Positions 44,994 to 54,434 of a stretch of 64,000 bases of DNA are shown here, piece after piece. A program made the position numbers and the translations under genes. Under the pieces are notes generated by a model. That model was not told the origin of the DNA. It did no database searches and was given only the letters and a program-made list of their open reading frames with translations. The stretch is from Qipengyuania flava (GTDB lineage: Bacteria > Pseudomonadota > Alphaproteobacteria > Sphingomonadales > Sphingomonadaceae). Location: the NCBI RefSeq assembly GCF_011762005.1, contig NZ_JAASQU010000001.1, positions 372,001 to 436,000 on the forward strand. Direction: 5' to 3'. Positions within the stretch are counted from its first letter, which is position 1; each line of letters begins with the position of its first letter.

Positions 44994-47492
44994 ATGTCCG
45001 ACCAGCCCGCCCTCCAGTATTTCCGCTACCGCATCAGCCGCGATCCCAAGCGGCTGATCGCGTGGTTCAGCGACAATTGGTCGCACAGTCGCGGCCTTCG
45101 CATCGCCAGCTATTTCGGCGGGTTCGCGTTGGTCATGCTGCTGCTCGCATGGGCGACGCTGGGTCGCAATCTGCCCGATGCCGAATCGCTGCTCGAATAT
45201 GAGACACCGTTGCCGACGGTGGTGCGCGGTATCGACGGCGAAATCGTTAGCACCTATGCGCGCGAACGGCGTATCCAGCTGCAATATGTCGATTTTCCCG
45301 AGCGACTGATCGAGTCCTTCCTCTCGGCCGAAGACAAGACCTTCTTCAGTCACGGCGGGGTCGACATCACCGGCACCGCCAATGCGGTGATCGATTATGC
45401 AACCAAGTTCGCGTCGGGCGAGCGAGCGGTCGGCGGCTCGACGATCACGCAGCAGGTTGCCAAGAACCTGCTGCTGGGGGACGAATATTCGGTCACGCGC
45501 AAGCTCAAAGAAATGATCCTCGCCACGCGCATCGAAAGCGTGCTGACCAAGCAGGAAATTCTCGAGCTCTATCTCAACGAAATCCCGCTGGGCCGCCGCA
45601 GTTTCGGCGTCCAGGCGGCATCGCGGGCCTATTTCGACAAGGATGTGGGCGACCTCGACCTGCACGAAATGGCCTTCCTTGCGATCTTGCCGAAGGCGCC
45701 CGAGCGCTATGGCCGTGAGCGCTACCACGACCTCGCCATTGCGAGGCGCAATTTCGTGCTCGACCAGATGGTCGCCAACGATTTTATCACGGCAACCGAG
45801 GGCGAAGCCGCGAAGGCGATGGACCTCGGCCTGGTCGAACAGCGCAGCACACGCTCCGCCGATGCCGGATACTTTCTCGAGGAGGTGCGCCGCCAGCTTA
45901 TCGACAAGTTCGGCGAGACGGCCGACGATGGACGCAACAGCGTCTATTCCGGCGGCCTTTGGGTGCGCACCTCGCTCGACATAGAACTGCAGGAAGCTGC
46001 GCGCGATGCCTTGCGAGCGCAACTGATCAGCTACCACGGCAATCGCGGCTTCACCGGCCCGCTTGCCACGCTCAATCCCGACAATGGCGATCTGACTTCG
46101 CAGCTCGCCTCGTCGAATCTGTCGATCAGCTATCGCGACTGGCGCATCGGCGTCGTCACCGCGCCAGGTCGTATCGGTTTCTCCGACGGCGAGGAATTCG
46201 CGCTTTCGGGCGGGCCCGCCTCGCTCGCGCCGGGCGATGTCGTCGCCGCCGCGCGGTCGGGTCAGGGTTACGCCATTCGCGGTGTGCCGGAAGTCTCGGG
46301 CGCCTTCCTCGCCGAGGCGCCGCAGACCGGCCGGATCCTTGCCATGCAAGGGGGATTCGACAGCCGGCTCGGCAGTTTCAATCGGGCCACGCAGGCGATG
46401 CGCCAGCCCGGATCGACAATCAAACCCTTCGTCTATGCTGCCGCGCTAGAGCAGGGCATGACGCCCGCTTCGCAAGTGCCCGACCAGACTTTCTGCGTCT
46501 GGCAGGGCGCCAGCCTGGGTGAGAAATGCTTCCGCAACTTCGGCGGCGGCGGCGGCGGCGTGCACACGCTGCGCTGGGGGCTTGAGCAGAGCCGCAACCT
46601 GATGACCGTCCACATTGCCGACGATGCCGGCATGGACAATGTGACCAAGACGATCGAGCGCGTCGGCATCGGGTCCTACGAACCGTATTATGCCTTCGCG
46701 CTGGGTGCGGGCGAGACCACCGTCGCGCGGATGGTCAATGCCTATGCAGCGCTGGCGAACTGGGGGCGTCAGAATCCCGGCTCGGTGATCGATTACGTCC
46801 AGGACCGCGACGGCAAGGTGATCTTCCGCACCGACACGCGCGACTGTTCGAGTTGCAACATGCCCGAATGGGACGGGCAGCCGATGCCGCGGTTCGACGT
46901 GTCCGGCCGTCAGGTGATCGATCCGCGCACGGCGTTCCAGATGGTCCACATGCTTCAGGGCGTGGTCACACGCGGCACGGCTACCCGCTTGCGCAGCCTC
47001 GACCTGCCGCTGTTCGGCAAGACCGGGACGACCAACGGTCCGACCAATGCATGGTTCGTCGGTGGTTCGCCCGAGATCATCGCCGGCATGTATGTCGGCT
47101 TCGACCAGCCGCGCAATCTCGGCGGGTGGGTGCAGGGCGGCAACACCGCCGCGACGATCATGAAGCGCTTCATCGACGCGACAAAGGATCGCTGGGAAGC
47201 GGAAGACTTCGTCGCTCCGCCCGGCGTACGGATGGTCAAGATCGACCGCCGCAGCGGCAAGCGTGTGTTTGAGGGTACGCCTTCGGACGAGCCGACCGCC
47301 ACGATCATTTGGGAGGCCTTCAAGCCTGATACCGAACCGCCGCGTGCGACACGCTCGGACGAGATCGCGGCCAAGCGGAACGAGATTCTCGAACTGATCC
47401 GTCGCGGCCGGGCGGGCGCACAGGCGGCGCAGGACAGCGATCGTGGCGACCAGCCAAACGACTTCGTCGAGGACCAGGGCGGCATTTACTGA
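44994..47492 (+). CDS. Penicillin-binding protein 1A (class A, GT51 plus transpeptidase)
   Basis: An 832-residue bifunctional peptidoglycan synthase. One membrane helix (residues ~40-58), GT51 domain with AEDKTFFSHGGVD, GGSTITQQVAKNL and ELYLNEIPLGRRSFGVQAA, then OB-like insert, and transpeptidase domain with SxxK RQPGSTIKPFVY, SRN and GKTGTTN. C-terminal ~80 residues are charged and low in complexity. Start ATG at 44994 is chosen by homology (MSDQPALQYFRY); RBS is weak. Confidence 0.94.
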   Translation: MSDQPALQYFRYRISRDPKRLIAWFSDNWSHSRGLRIASYFGGFALVMLLLAWATLGRNLPDAESLLEYETPLPTVVRGIDGEIVSTYARERRIQLQYVDFPERLIESFLSAEDKTFFSHGGVDITGTANAVIDYATKFASGERAVGGSTITQQVAKNLLLGDEYSVTRKLKEMILATRIESVLTKQEILELYLNEIPLGRRSFGVQAASRAYFDKDVGDLDLHEMAFLAILPKAPERYGRERYHDLAIARRNFVLDQMVANDFITATEGEAAKAMDLGLVEQRSTRSADAGYFLEEVRRQLIDKFGETADDGRNSVYSGGLWVRTSLDIELQEAARDALRAQLISYHGNRGFTGPLATLNPDNGDLTSQLASSNLSISYRDWRIGVVTAPGRIGFSDGEEFALSGGPASLAPGDVVAAARSGQGYAIRGVPEVSGAFLAEAPQTGRILAMQGGFDSRLGSFNRATQAMRQPGSTIKPFVYAAALEQGMTPASQVPDQTFCVWQGASLGEKCFRNFGGGGGGVHTLRWGLEQSRNLMTVHIADDAGMDNVTKTIERVGIGSYEPYYAFALGAGETTVARMVNAYAALANWGRQNPGSVIDYVQDRDGKVIFRTDTRDCSSCNMPEWDGQPMPRFDVSGRQVIDPRTAFQMVHMLQGVVTRGTATRLRSLDLPLFGKTGTTNGPTNAWFVGGSPEIIAGMYVGFDQPRNLGGWVQGGNTAATIMKRFIDATKDRWEAEDFVAPPGVRMVKIDRRSGKRVFEGTPSDEPTATIIWEAFKPDTEPPRATRSDEIAAKRNEILELIRRGRAGAQAAQDSDRGDQPNDFVEDQGGIY

Positions 47493-47601
47493 CGCGCGCG
47501 CCTGGCGGGCGCTTCCCTCGAGTTCGTGCCCGCGGTGCGACCCTTTACAATCGCCCTGCAGATATTAGGGGCGAAGCCAAGCAAATCCGAAGGAATTTCC
47601 T

Positions 47602-48729
47602 ATGCGTGCCGAAGGGCAGGCCCATATCGACCGTATCGAAGCCGCACTTGCGCTGGTGCGCCAGTCGCTCGACTGGGAACAGGCGCTGCGTCGGCTCGAC
47701 GAGCTCGACGCGCGCGTCCAAGACCCCACGCTGTGGGACGATCCGAAGCAGGCGCAGGCGATCACGCAGGAACAGAAGCGTCTCGAAACCGCGATCAACA
47801 CCGTGCGCGAAATCGAAAGCGAGATGGCCGATGCGGTGGAGTTCGTCGAGATGGGCGAGGCCGAGGGCGATGCCGATGTCGAGCGCGAGGGCCTCGATAC
47901 TCTCGCGGGACTTGCCGATCGCGCGGATCGCGACAAGGTGCAGGCGCTCCTGTCGGGCGAGGCCGATGGGTACGATACCTATCTGCAGATCAATGCCGGT
48001 GCGGGTGGCACCGAAAGCCAGGACTGGGCCGACATGCTGTTGCGCATGTATGCACGCTGGGCCGAACGCCGCGGCTACAAGGTCGAAACGGTCGAATATG
48101 CCGCGGGCGACCAAGCGGGCATCAAGAGCGCCACCCTTCTGATCAAGGGCGAAAACGCCTACGGTTATGCCAAGACCGAAAGCGGCGTGCATCGGCTCGT
48201 ACGGATCAGTCCCTACGACAGTTCGGCGCGCCGCCACACCAGTTTCAGCTCGGTCTGGGTCTATCCGGTTATCGACGACGATATCGACATCGAGATCAAT
48301 CCGTCAGACCTCAAGATAGACACCTATCGCGCCAGCGGCGCGGGCGGCCAGCACGTCAACACTACCGACTCCGCGGTACGCATCACTCACCAGCCCACCG
48401 GCATCGTCGTCGCCAGCCAGAACGATCGCAGTCAGCACAAGAACCGCGCAACCGCGATGAACATGCTCAAGGCGCGGCTGTTCGAACGCGAAATGGCCGA
48501 GCGCGAAGCGGCTGCGAGCGGCGAGTATCAGGAAAAAAGCGAGATTGGCTGGGGCCACCAGATCCGTTCCTACGTGCTCCAGCCGTACCAGATGGTGAAG
48601 GATTTGCGCACCGGCGTGCAGTCGCCTACACCCGACGACGTGCTCGACGGCGCGCTTGATCCGTTCATCTCGGCCGCGCTGGCGCAACGCGTGACCGGCG
48701 AAAAGGTCGAGGTGGAGGATACCGAATAG
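47602..48729 (+). CDS. prfB: Peptide chain release factor 2
   Basis: A 375-residue class I release factor for UAA/UGA. Catalytic GGQ in [17 protein letters not shown] near residue 247; stop-recognition region [15 protein letters not shown] (SPY where E. coli has SPF). There is one continuous frame with no programmed +1 shift, as in most alphaproteobacteria. Its stop is followed after 1 base by the ATG of an outer-membrane barrel gene. Confidence 0.95.
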   Translation: MRAEGQAHIDRIEAALALVRQSLDWEQALRRLDELDARVQDPTLWDDPKQAQAITQEQKRLETAINTVREIESEMADAVEFVEMGEAEGDADVEREGLDTLAGLADRADRDKVQALLSGEADGYDTYLQINAGAGGTESQDWADMLLRMYARWAERRGYKVETVEYAAGDQAGIKSATLLIKGENAYGYAKTESGVHRLVRISPYDSSARRHTSFSSVWVYPVIDDDIDIEINPSDLKIDTYRASGAGGQHVNTTDSAVRITHQPTGIVVASQNDRSQHKNRATAMNMLKARLFEREMAEREAAASGEYQEKSEIGWGHQIRSYVLQPYQMVKDLRTGVQSPTPDDVLDGALDPFISAALAQRVTGEKVEVEDTE

Positions 48730-48730
48730 G

Positions 48731-49765
48731 ATGCGCAAACAGCTTGCCCTGGCCAGTCTCGCGGTACTGGCCGCGGCAGCTGCAACTCCGGCCCGCGCCG
48801 ATGTGGTCATCGGTCCGCGCGTGTCCTATTATTTCGACAATTCGAATTTGCGTACGACCGGGATCGATGCGGGTCTCGAAGAAGGTGACGCGCTCGCGCC
48901 CGCCGATATCGCAGTCCTGCGAACGGCCTTCGGGGTGGAACCCGAACTGGCTTCGATCGGTGAAAGCGAAGGCGTGCTCGCCGACCAGATCGGTTATCCG
49001 ATGGTCGGCGCGATGGTCAATTTCGGTGACGATCGCGATCGGTTCACGCTGACCGCCATGTATGGCAGTGGCGAGGGTGATGTGGCGTTATCCGCCGCGG
49101 TGTCGCGAACGTTGACGCTTGGGGATAGCCAGTTCGTCGACCTGCTCAATTTCGATGCCAAGGCGGTAAGCAATACCGACAGGCTGGATGTCGAATTGAC
49201 ATGGCAGCGAAGGCAGAGCGAAAGTTTCGCTCTGCTCGCCGGTCTGCGGTATGAACGGCTCGAGAGCAGTTTCACGGGCGATCTGCGGATCGTCCAATCC
49301 GCCGCGATTCCTAACGTTATTGCTTTGGCGCGTGCGGCCGCTGCGGGCGACCCGCCACCGGCAGGCGTGCCCTCGATACCTCCGGTGACCGCCGGAGTGC
49401 AACAGGACGGAACGATCGAAACGTTCAGTGCGAGGGGCGGGGTCACCGCCTTCGTCCCCGTCGGCGACAGTGCGGTGGCATTTTTCAACGGCATGCTCCA
49501 AGCCAGCTACCGACCCGACTACGACGTTGTCACGCAGGTCATCGACCCCGCCGGAGTGTTCAGCGATCGCGTCGCCAGCCGCGACGAGGGTGAATTGAGC
49601 TTCGGTCCCGACGTCTCGGTTGGGGCGCAGTTCATCCTTTCGCAGAATCTGGCGCTCGACCTGCGGTATCGCGCGGTGCTGTTCTTCCCGCTGTCGGAGG
49701 CGGAGAGCTTCAGCGACGCGCGGGTCAATCACGGTGTCAATCTGGGTCTGTCGTTGCGCCTCTGA
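48731..49765 (+). CDS. Predicted outer-membrane beta-barrel protein (paralogue 1)
   Basis: A 344-residue exported protein; signal peptide ending ATPARA, mature N-terminus DVVIGPRVSYYFDNSNLR. Alternating amphipathic strands run to the C-terminal GVNLGLSLRL, and the strand pattern (TLTAMYGSGEG, LDVELTWQRRQSESFALLAGLRYERL, GAQFILSQNLALDLRYRAVLFFP) fits a barrel of about 14-16 strands. I do not recognise a named family. Overlaps in context with prfB (1-bp gap) and has a close paralogue directly downstream. Confidence 0.72.
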   Translation: MRKQLALASLAVLAAAAATPARADVVIGPRVSYYFDNSNLRTTGIDAGLEEGDALAPADIAVLRTAFGVEPELASIGESEGVLADQIGYPMVGAMVNFGDDRDRFTLTAMYGSGEGDVALSAAVSRTLTLGDSQFVDLLNFDAKAVSNTDRLDVELTWQRRQSESFALLAGLRYERLESSFTGDLRIVQSAAIPNVIALARAAAAGDPPPAGVPSIPPVTAGVQQDGTIETFSARGGVTAFVPVGDSAVAFFNGMLQASYRPDYDVVTQVIDPAGVFSDRVASRDEGELSFGPDVSVGAQFILSQNLALDLRYRAVLFFPLSEAESFSDARVNHGVNLGLSLRL

Positions 49766-49858
49766 CGACGAAGGAGACGGTCCCGCTCGCTAATTGCGCC
49801 CGACGGGGTGCTGGCCTACAGCTCCCGTCGACCCGGGTCGCACGGGGGAGAAACTGGT

Positions 49859-50880
49859 TTGCAACGCAGTTATGTGATGGCCGGGGCCGTGTTGGCGACA
49901 GCGCTTGCCACGCCGGCGCAAGCCGATGTCGTCATCGGTCCCAGCGTGTCCTATTATTTCGACAATTCCAACTTGCGCGCTTCGGATCTCGACGGGCTGC
50001 GTGACGCCCTGCAGGTGATCGATGCGGACCTCACCGGCCAGTTGCGCGAGGCAAGCGGGTTCGACGATCTGACCGTTGAAGTGCAGGACAATGGCTCGGC
50101 TTCCAATTCGGACCAGGTCGGCTTCGCCATGGTCGGCGAAATGGTCAATTTCGGCGGGGACCGCGACCGCTTTACGGTCACTGCCATGTATGGATCGGGC
50201 GAAGCGGGCACCGAGCTGGTCTCTTCGCGCTATGTAACGCTGTCGGTCGCCGACGTGCAATTCACCGAACTGTCGATAATTCAGACCGTGACCGCCGAGG
50301 AAGTCGACCGGCTCGATTTGGAGCTGACCTGGCAAAGACGGGTCAGCGAGAACTTCGCGATTCCTGCAGGCGCACGCTACGAACGTCTCGCAGTGACCGG
50401 TACGGGGACGCTGGTTATCCAGCAGAACGACGAAGTCCGCCAGTTCGTCGCGGATGTTCTCGGCGAGGATGCGCCGACCCGGAACATCGATGCACTCGGG
50501 CGTCCGGATCGGATCGCAACCGAACGTTCGCTCGAGACGTTCAGCGGCCGGGCAGGGGTTGCCGCCTTCCTCCCCTTCAACGCGCATGCCGTCGCATTCT
50601 TCAACGGCATGGTCCACGCCAGCCACCAACCCGCGAGCACCTTCGAGACGCGCTTCCTTGGGTTCGACGAGGAAACCCTGGGCGTGGAAGAGCGCCGTGA
50701 TGCAGCCGAAACCAGTATCGGTCCCGATTTCGCGGTCGGCGCGCAGTTCATCCTCACCGACAGCATCGCACTGACATCCGCTATCGCGCGATCATGTTCT
50801 TCCCGCTGTCGGGCGATTTCGATTTCGGCGATTCGCGGGTAAACCACGGGGTGAACCTCGGCGTGTCGCTCAGATTGTGA
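49859..50880 (+). pseudogene. Predicted outer-membrane barrel protein (paralogue 2), frameshifted near 50772
   Basis: A paralogue of the preceding gene with the same signal end (ATPAQA), the same DVVIGPSVSYYFDNSNLR and LDLELTWQRRVSENFA. In frame from the TTG at 49859 (GGGGGAG 8 bp upstream) it reads to ~50772 (ILTDSIAL), then runs into unrelated sequence and stops at 50842. In the +1-shifted frame the text continues DIRYRAIMFFPLSG ... SRVNHGVNLGVSLRL to a TGA at 50878-50880, matching the paralogue to its last strand. A G appears to be missing (CTG-AC for CTGGAC). Either a real frameshift or a sequencing error. Confidence 0.75.
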
Positions 50881-50887
50881 GGTGGAC

Positions 50888-51727
50888 ATGAGGCGGATTT
50901 CTGCTCTGCTTTCGCGCATCGCGCTATTGGCCTGTGCGCTGCTTGCGGCCGTCACACCGGCCCGCGCCGACGTGAAAGCACTGCTGCTTGCGACCGATTA
51001 TGCCGAGGCGGCCGACAGCCGGTTGCAATTGGACAGCCCGGTCGCCGACGGGCGTATGATCGCAGCCGCGCTGCGCCGGACCACGGTCGACGAGATCGAG
51101 CTGGTCGAGGAGCCCGATGCGGCGCGCTGGGGAACCGCTTTCGAGGATTTCGCGGCCTCGCTCAGCGGCGACGACATAGCCTTCGTCTATTTCGCGGGGC
51201 ACGGGTTCCAGATCGACGGGGCGAATTACCTGCTTGCTGCCGATGGGCATTCGCTGATCGGGCTCGACGCAATGCTGCGGCGGTTGACCGGCGAAGCGCG
51301 CGGTGTGGTGTTCGTCGTTGACGCATGCCGCAACAATCCGCTGATCGAGGCGGATCGCTCCACCGAAATGGAGATCGTGGCGGTCGAAGGGGCGCAGCGC
51401 GCGCTCGATACGGTGACGCTCGACGATATCGTGTTTTCGAACCGCGGGCTGGCGCAGGTCGGCAGCCTGCGCGGGCTTTCGGCGGTGGTGTTCTTCTCGA
51501 CCGAACCGGGCAATGTTGCCGAAGACGGGGCGACGGCGGGCAAGGGCAGTCCGTTCGCGATCGAATTTGCTCGCGAGATCCGCCGCCGCCAGTCGCTGGA
51601 CGAGACTTTCCGCAAGACTGCCGTCGCGGTGAACGAGCGCACATCGGGACGCCAGTCGCCCTGGCGTCAGGGCGATCTTCCCTTCGACGTGTTTATCGGC
51701 GGCATGCGGGCATTGCCCATCCCCTGA
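50888..51727 (+). CDS. Exported caspase-family (peptidase C14/orthocaspase) protein
   Basis: A 279-residue protein with signal peptide (ALLAAVTPARA) and a caspase-like fold. His-Cys dyad: H105 in FVYFAGHGFQIDG and C147 in VFVVDACRNNPLIEA. Usual in orthocaspases for Arg/Lys cleavage. The C-terminus (RQGDLPFDVFIGG) shows no extra domain. ATG at 50888 follows GAGGTGG; a GTG at 50882 is possible. Starts 8 bp after the frameshifted barrel gene and shares its signal-peptide ending. Confidence 0.85.
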   Translation: MRRISALLSRIALLACALLAAVTPARADVKALLLATDYAEAADSRLQLDSPVADGRMIAAALRRTTVDEIELVEEPDAARWGTAFEDFAASLSGDDIAFVYFAGHGFQIDGANYLLAADGHSLIGLDAMLRRLTGEARGVVFVVDACRNNPLIEADRSTEMEIVAVEGAQRALDTVTLDDIVFSNRGLAQVGSLRGLSAVVFFSTEPGNVAEDGATAGKGSPFAIEFAREIRRRQSLDETFRKTAVAVNERTSGRQSPWRQGDLPFDVFIGGMRALPIP

Positions 51728-51747
51728 CGGATCGGCATAGGCGCATC

Positions 51748-52443
51748 ATGACACGGATTGCTGCCATCGGCCTGCTCGCGCTTGCGGTGATTGCCTGCGA
51801 TGAGCCCGCTGCGACCGAGGCGGGTTTCCCCGCGCCCGATCGGCCGGTGTCGCAGATCGGCTCCAACCAGTACTCGACCGAAGATCAGCGAGACAGCCGC
51901 GGCGAGGCGCAGACGGTCATGGATCTCGCCGATATCGAGCCCGGCATGACGGTTGCCGATATTGGTGCTGGTAATGGATATTACACCGTGCGTCTTGCCG
52001 AACGCGTGGGCGACGACGGCCGCGTGTTGGCACAGGATATCGATCGCGAAGCGCTCAGCCGGCTTGGGCGACGCATCGAACGTCAGCGGCTCGAGAACGT
52101 TTCGATCCGGCTTGGCGAAATGGCGAATCCCAAGCTCCCCGACGGCAGCTTCGACCGGATCTTCATGGTCCATATGTATCACGAGATCGAAAGCCCCTAC
52201 GAGTTCCTGTGGCGGATGTGGCCGTCGCTGCGCGAAGACGGGCAGGTCATTGTGGTCGATGTCGATCGGCCGACCGACCGCCATGGCATCCCGCCCAAGC
52301 TGTTGTTCTGCGAGTTCGACCAGGTCGGGCTCAAACTCGTCGAGTTCGTCGAGCGGCCCGACTTTCGCGGCTATTTCGCGCGGTTCGAGCGTGGCGGAGC
52401 GCGGGCAGAACCCGCTGCCATCGAGGCTTGCCCCAACATTTGA
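51748..52443 (+). CDS. Predicted lipoprotein SAM-dependent methyltransferase
   Basis: A 231-residue class I methyltransferase with a lipoprotein-like N-terminus: hydrophobic AAIGLLALAVIACDE with lipobox-like VIAC. Methyltransferase motifs are GMTVADIGAGNGYYTVRLAE, AQDIDREALSRL, FDRIFMVHMYHEIESPYEFL and DGQVIVVDVDRPTD. A SAM-dependent enzyme outside the cytoplasm would lack its cofactor, so the signal may be inactive or the fold re-used. Follows the caspase gene by 20 bp. Confidence 0.8.
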   Translation: MTRIAAIGLLALAVIACDEPAATEAGFPAPDRPVSQIGSNQYSTEDQRDSRGEAQTVMDLADIEPGMTVADIGAGNGYYTVRLAERVGDDGRVLAQDIDREALSRLGRRIERQRLENVSIRLGEMANPKLPDGSFDRIFMVHMYHEIESPYEFLWRMWPSLREDGQVIVVDVDRPTDRHGIPPKLLFCEFDQVGLKLVEFVERPDFRGYFARFERGGARAEPAAIEACPNI

Positions 52444-52488
52444 CGGGTCGGTCTGTAGCTATTGCGGTCGGAACATTCGCCGCTGAAG

Positions 52489-52563
52489 CAAATTTATGAT
52501 ATAAGTTATTGTTATATTGGCGGTTCTTGAGCCTGCGGCAGTTTCACTCCCGATGGCCATCGG
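52489..52563 (+). promoter_or_regulatory. AT-rich island and palindrome upstream of fabA
   Basis: A ~30-bp AT-rich stretch (52489-52518), with TATAA-N7-TTATA as an inverted repeat, stands out in a GC-rich region. About 30 bp later lies CCGATGGCCATCGG (52550-52563), a perfect palindrome, followed by CCCTTTTCC. The first may be a promoter/operator for fabAB-fabI (an Irr- or Fur-type site would be plausible but no consensus match is clear). The second may be a weak terminator for the methyltransferase gene. Confidence 0.45.
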
Positions 52564-52640
52564 CCCTTTTCCTTACCAGTCCAGGATGCTAGGCGCTGCG
52601 GCAAGTACAAGGCCATAAGAACTGAGGAGTGCCGCCGGGG

Positions 52641-53150
52641 ATGACTGACTTCCCAACCCGTTTCGACCGCGAAGACCTGCTGAAATGCGCGCGCGGTGAA
52701 TTGTTCGGCCCCGGCAATGCCCAATTGCCCGAACCGCCCATGCTGATGATGGATCGGATCACCGATATTTCTGGTGATGGCGGGGAGCATGGCAAGGGCC
52801 ATGTCGTCGCCGAGTTCGACATCAAGCCCGACCTGTGGTTCTTCGACTGTCATTTCCCCGGTAATCCGATCATGCCAGGCTGTCTGGGCCTCGACGGGCT
52901 GTGGCAGCTTACCGGGTTCAATCTCGGTTGGCGCGGGTGGCAGGGGCGCGGCTATGCGCTCGGCGTCGGCGAGGTCAAGCTGACCGGCATGGTACGGCCC
53001 GACCGCAAGATGCTGACCTATTACGTGGACTTCACCAAAGCGGTGCAGACCCGTCGGCTAACCATGGGCGTAGCCGACGGTCGTGTCGAAGCCGATGGCG
53101 AAGTCATCTACCAAGTCAAAGATATGAAAGTCGCCTTGTCAGAGGCGTGA
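52641..53150 (+). CDS. fabA: 3-hydroxydecanoyl-ACP dehydratase/isomerase
   Basis: A 169-residue hotdog enzyme that makes the cis double bond in unsaturated fatty-acid synthesis. Catalytic histidine in [23 protein letters not shown], with the acid Asp in LGLDGLW. Start ATG at 52641 by homology ([14 protein letters not shown]) with GAGGAG 11 bp upstream. First of the fabA-fabB-fabI operon. Confidence 0.95.
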   Translation: MTDFPTRFDREDLLKCARGELFGPGNAQLPEPPMLMMDRITDISGDGGEHGKGHVVAEFDIKPDLWFFDCHFPGNPIMPGCLGLDGLWQLTGFNLGWRGWQGRGYALGVGEVKLTGMVRPDRKMLTYYVDFTKAVQTRRLTMGVADGRVEADGEVIYQVKDMKVALSEA

Positions 53151-53160
53151 GAGGATAGCC

Positions 53161-54390
53161 ATGCGTCGCGTCGTCGTAACAGGATTGGGGGTCGTCTCCT
53201 CGATCGGCAACAATGCAGCCGAAGTTCTGGCCTCGCTCAAAGCGGGCAAGTCGGGCATCACTTTCAACGAAGACATGGCCGAACACGGCTTCCGCTCGCA
53301 GATCGCAGGCGCGGTAGACCTGAACGTCGCGGACCATGTCGACAAGCGCACCTTGCGCTTCATGGGACCGGGCGCCGCCTATGCGCATATTGCGATGGCG
53401 CAGGCGATCGCCGACGCCGGGCTCGAAGAAAAAGACGTCATCAACCCGATGACCGGGGTCATCGCCGGTTCGGGCGGCCCCTCGACTTCGGCCATGCTGG
53501 CAGCGCACCAGACCGTGCTCAAGACCGGCAACACCAAGCGTATCGGGCCTTTCGCCGTGCCCAAGACGATGTCCTCCACGGTCAGCGCCAATCTCGCGAC
53601 GGCCTATCAGATCAAGGGCATGAACTTTTCCATCACCTCGGCCTGCTCGACCTCGCTGCATTGCATCGGTATGGCCGCGCAGCAGATCGCACTGGGGAAC
53701 CAGGACGTGATGTTCGGCGGTGGCGGCGAAGAACTCGACTGGACGCTGTCCTGCCTGTTCGACGCCATGGGCGCGATGTCGAGCAAGTATAACGACACGC
53801 CTGAGCGTGCCTCGCGCGCGTTCGATGCCGATCGCGACGGCTTCGTTATCGGCGGTGGCGGTGCCATCCTGGTGCTCGAGAGCCTCGAACATGCGCAGGC
53901 GCGCGGTGCGAAGATCTATGCCGAGGTCACCGGTTTCAGCGCGACTTCGGACGGTGCCGACATGGTCGCACCGTCGGGCGAGGGCGGCGAACGCGCCATG
54001 CGCGGCGCGCTGCGCACGCTGGGTGCCGATCGCAAGGTCAGCTACATCAATGCGCATGGCACTTCGACGCCGGTAGGCGACGTGGGCGAGATTGAGGCGG
54101 TGCGCCGGGTCTTCGGCGAAGGCAGCACGCCGCCGGTCAGCTCGACCAAGTCGATGACCGGGCACAGCCAGGGAGCCACCGGTGCGCAGGAGGCGGTCTA
54201 CTGCCTGCTCGCGCTGGAGCATGATTTCATCATCCCGTCGATCAATGTCGAGACGCTGGATCCTGCACTCAAGCCGGACGAAATCGCCACCGAGCTGGTC
54301 GAGAATGCCGGTCTCGATTCGGTGATGACCAATTCCTTCGGGTTCGGCGGGACCAATGGGTCGATGGTGCTGTCGAAGTTTCACGGATAA
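53161..54390 (+). CDS. fabB: 3-oxoacyl-ACP synthase I
   Basis: A 409-residue condensing enzyme (KAS I) that elongates unsaturated acyl-ACPs. Catalytic Cys in SITSACSTSLHCIG, His in NAHGTSTPVGD and the TGHSQGATGAQE His/Lys region, and the C-terminal NSFGFGGTNGSMVL. 10 bp after fabA with GAGGATA as RBS, so one transcript. Confidence 0.95.
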   Translation: MRRVVVTGLGVVSSIGNNAAEVLASLKAGKSGITFNEDMAEHGFRSQIAGAVDLNVADHVDKRTLRFMGPGAAYAHIAMAQAIADAGLEEKDVINPMTGVIAGSGGPSTSAMLAAHQTVLKTGNTKRIGPFAVPKTMSSTVSANLATAYQIKGMNFSITSACSTSLHCIGMAAQQIALGNQDVMFGGGGEELDWTLSCLFDAMGAMSSKYNDTPERASRAFDADRDGFVIGGGGAILVLESLEHAQARGAKIYAEVTGFSATSDGADMVAPSGEGGERAMRGALRTLGADRKVSYINAHGTSTPVGDVGEIEAVRRVFGEGSTPPVSSTKSMTGHSQGATGAQEAVYCLLALEHDFIIPSINVETLDPALKPDEIATELVENAGLDSVMTNSFGFGGTNGSMVLSKFHG

Positions 54391-54434
54391 GGCGCGGCGC
54401 GTCTCGGCGCGCCCATGGGTAAGGTGATGTGACG

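Noticed and set aside
48190-48250. SPY in place of SPF in the stop-recognition loop of RF2
   Set aside because: As far as I recall, SPY is common in alphaproteobacterial RF2, so I do not treat it as a codon-recognition change. An alignment would settle it.
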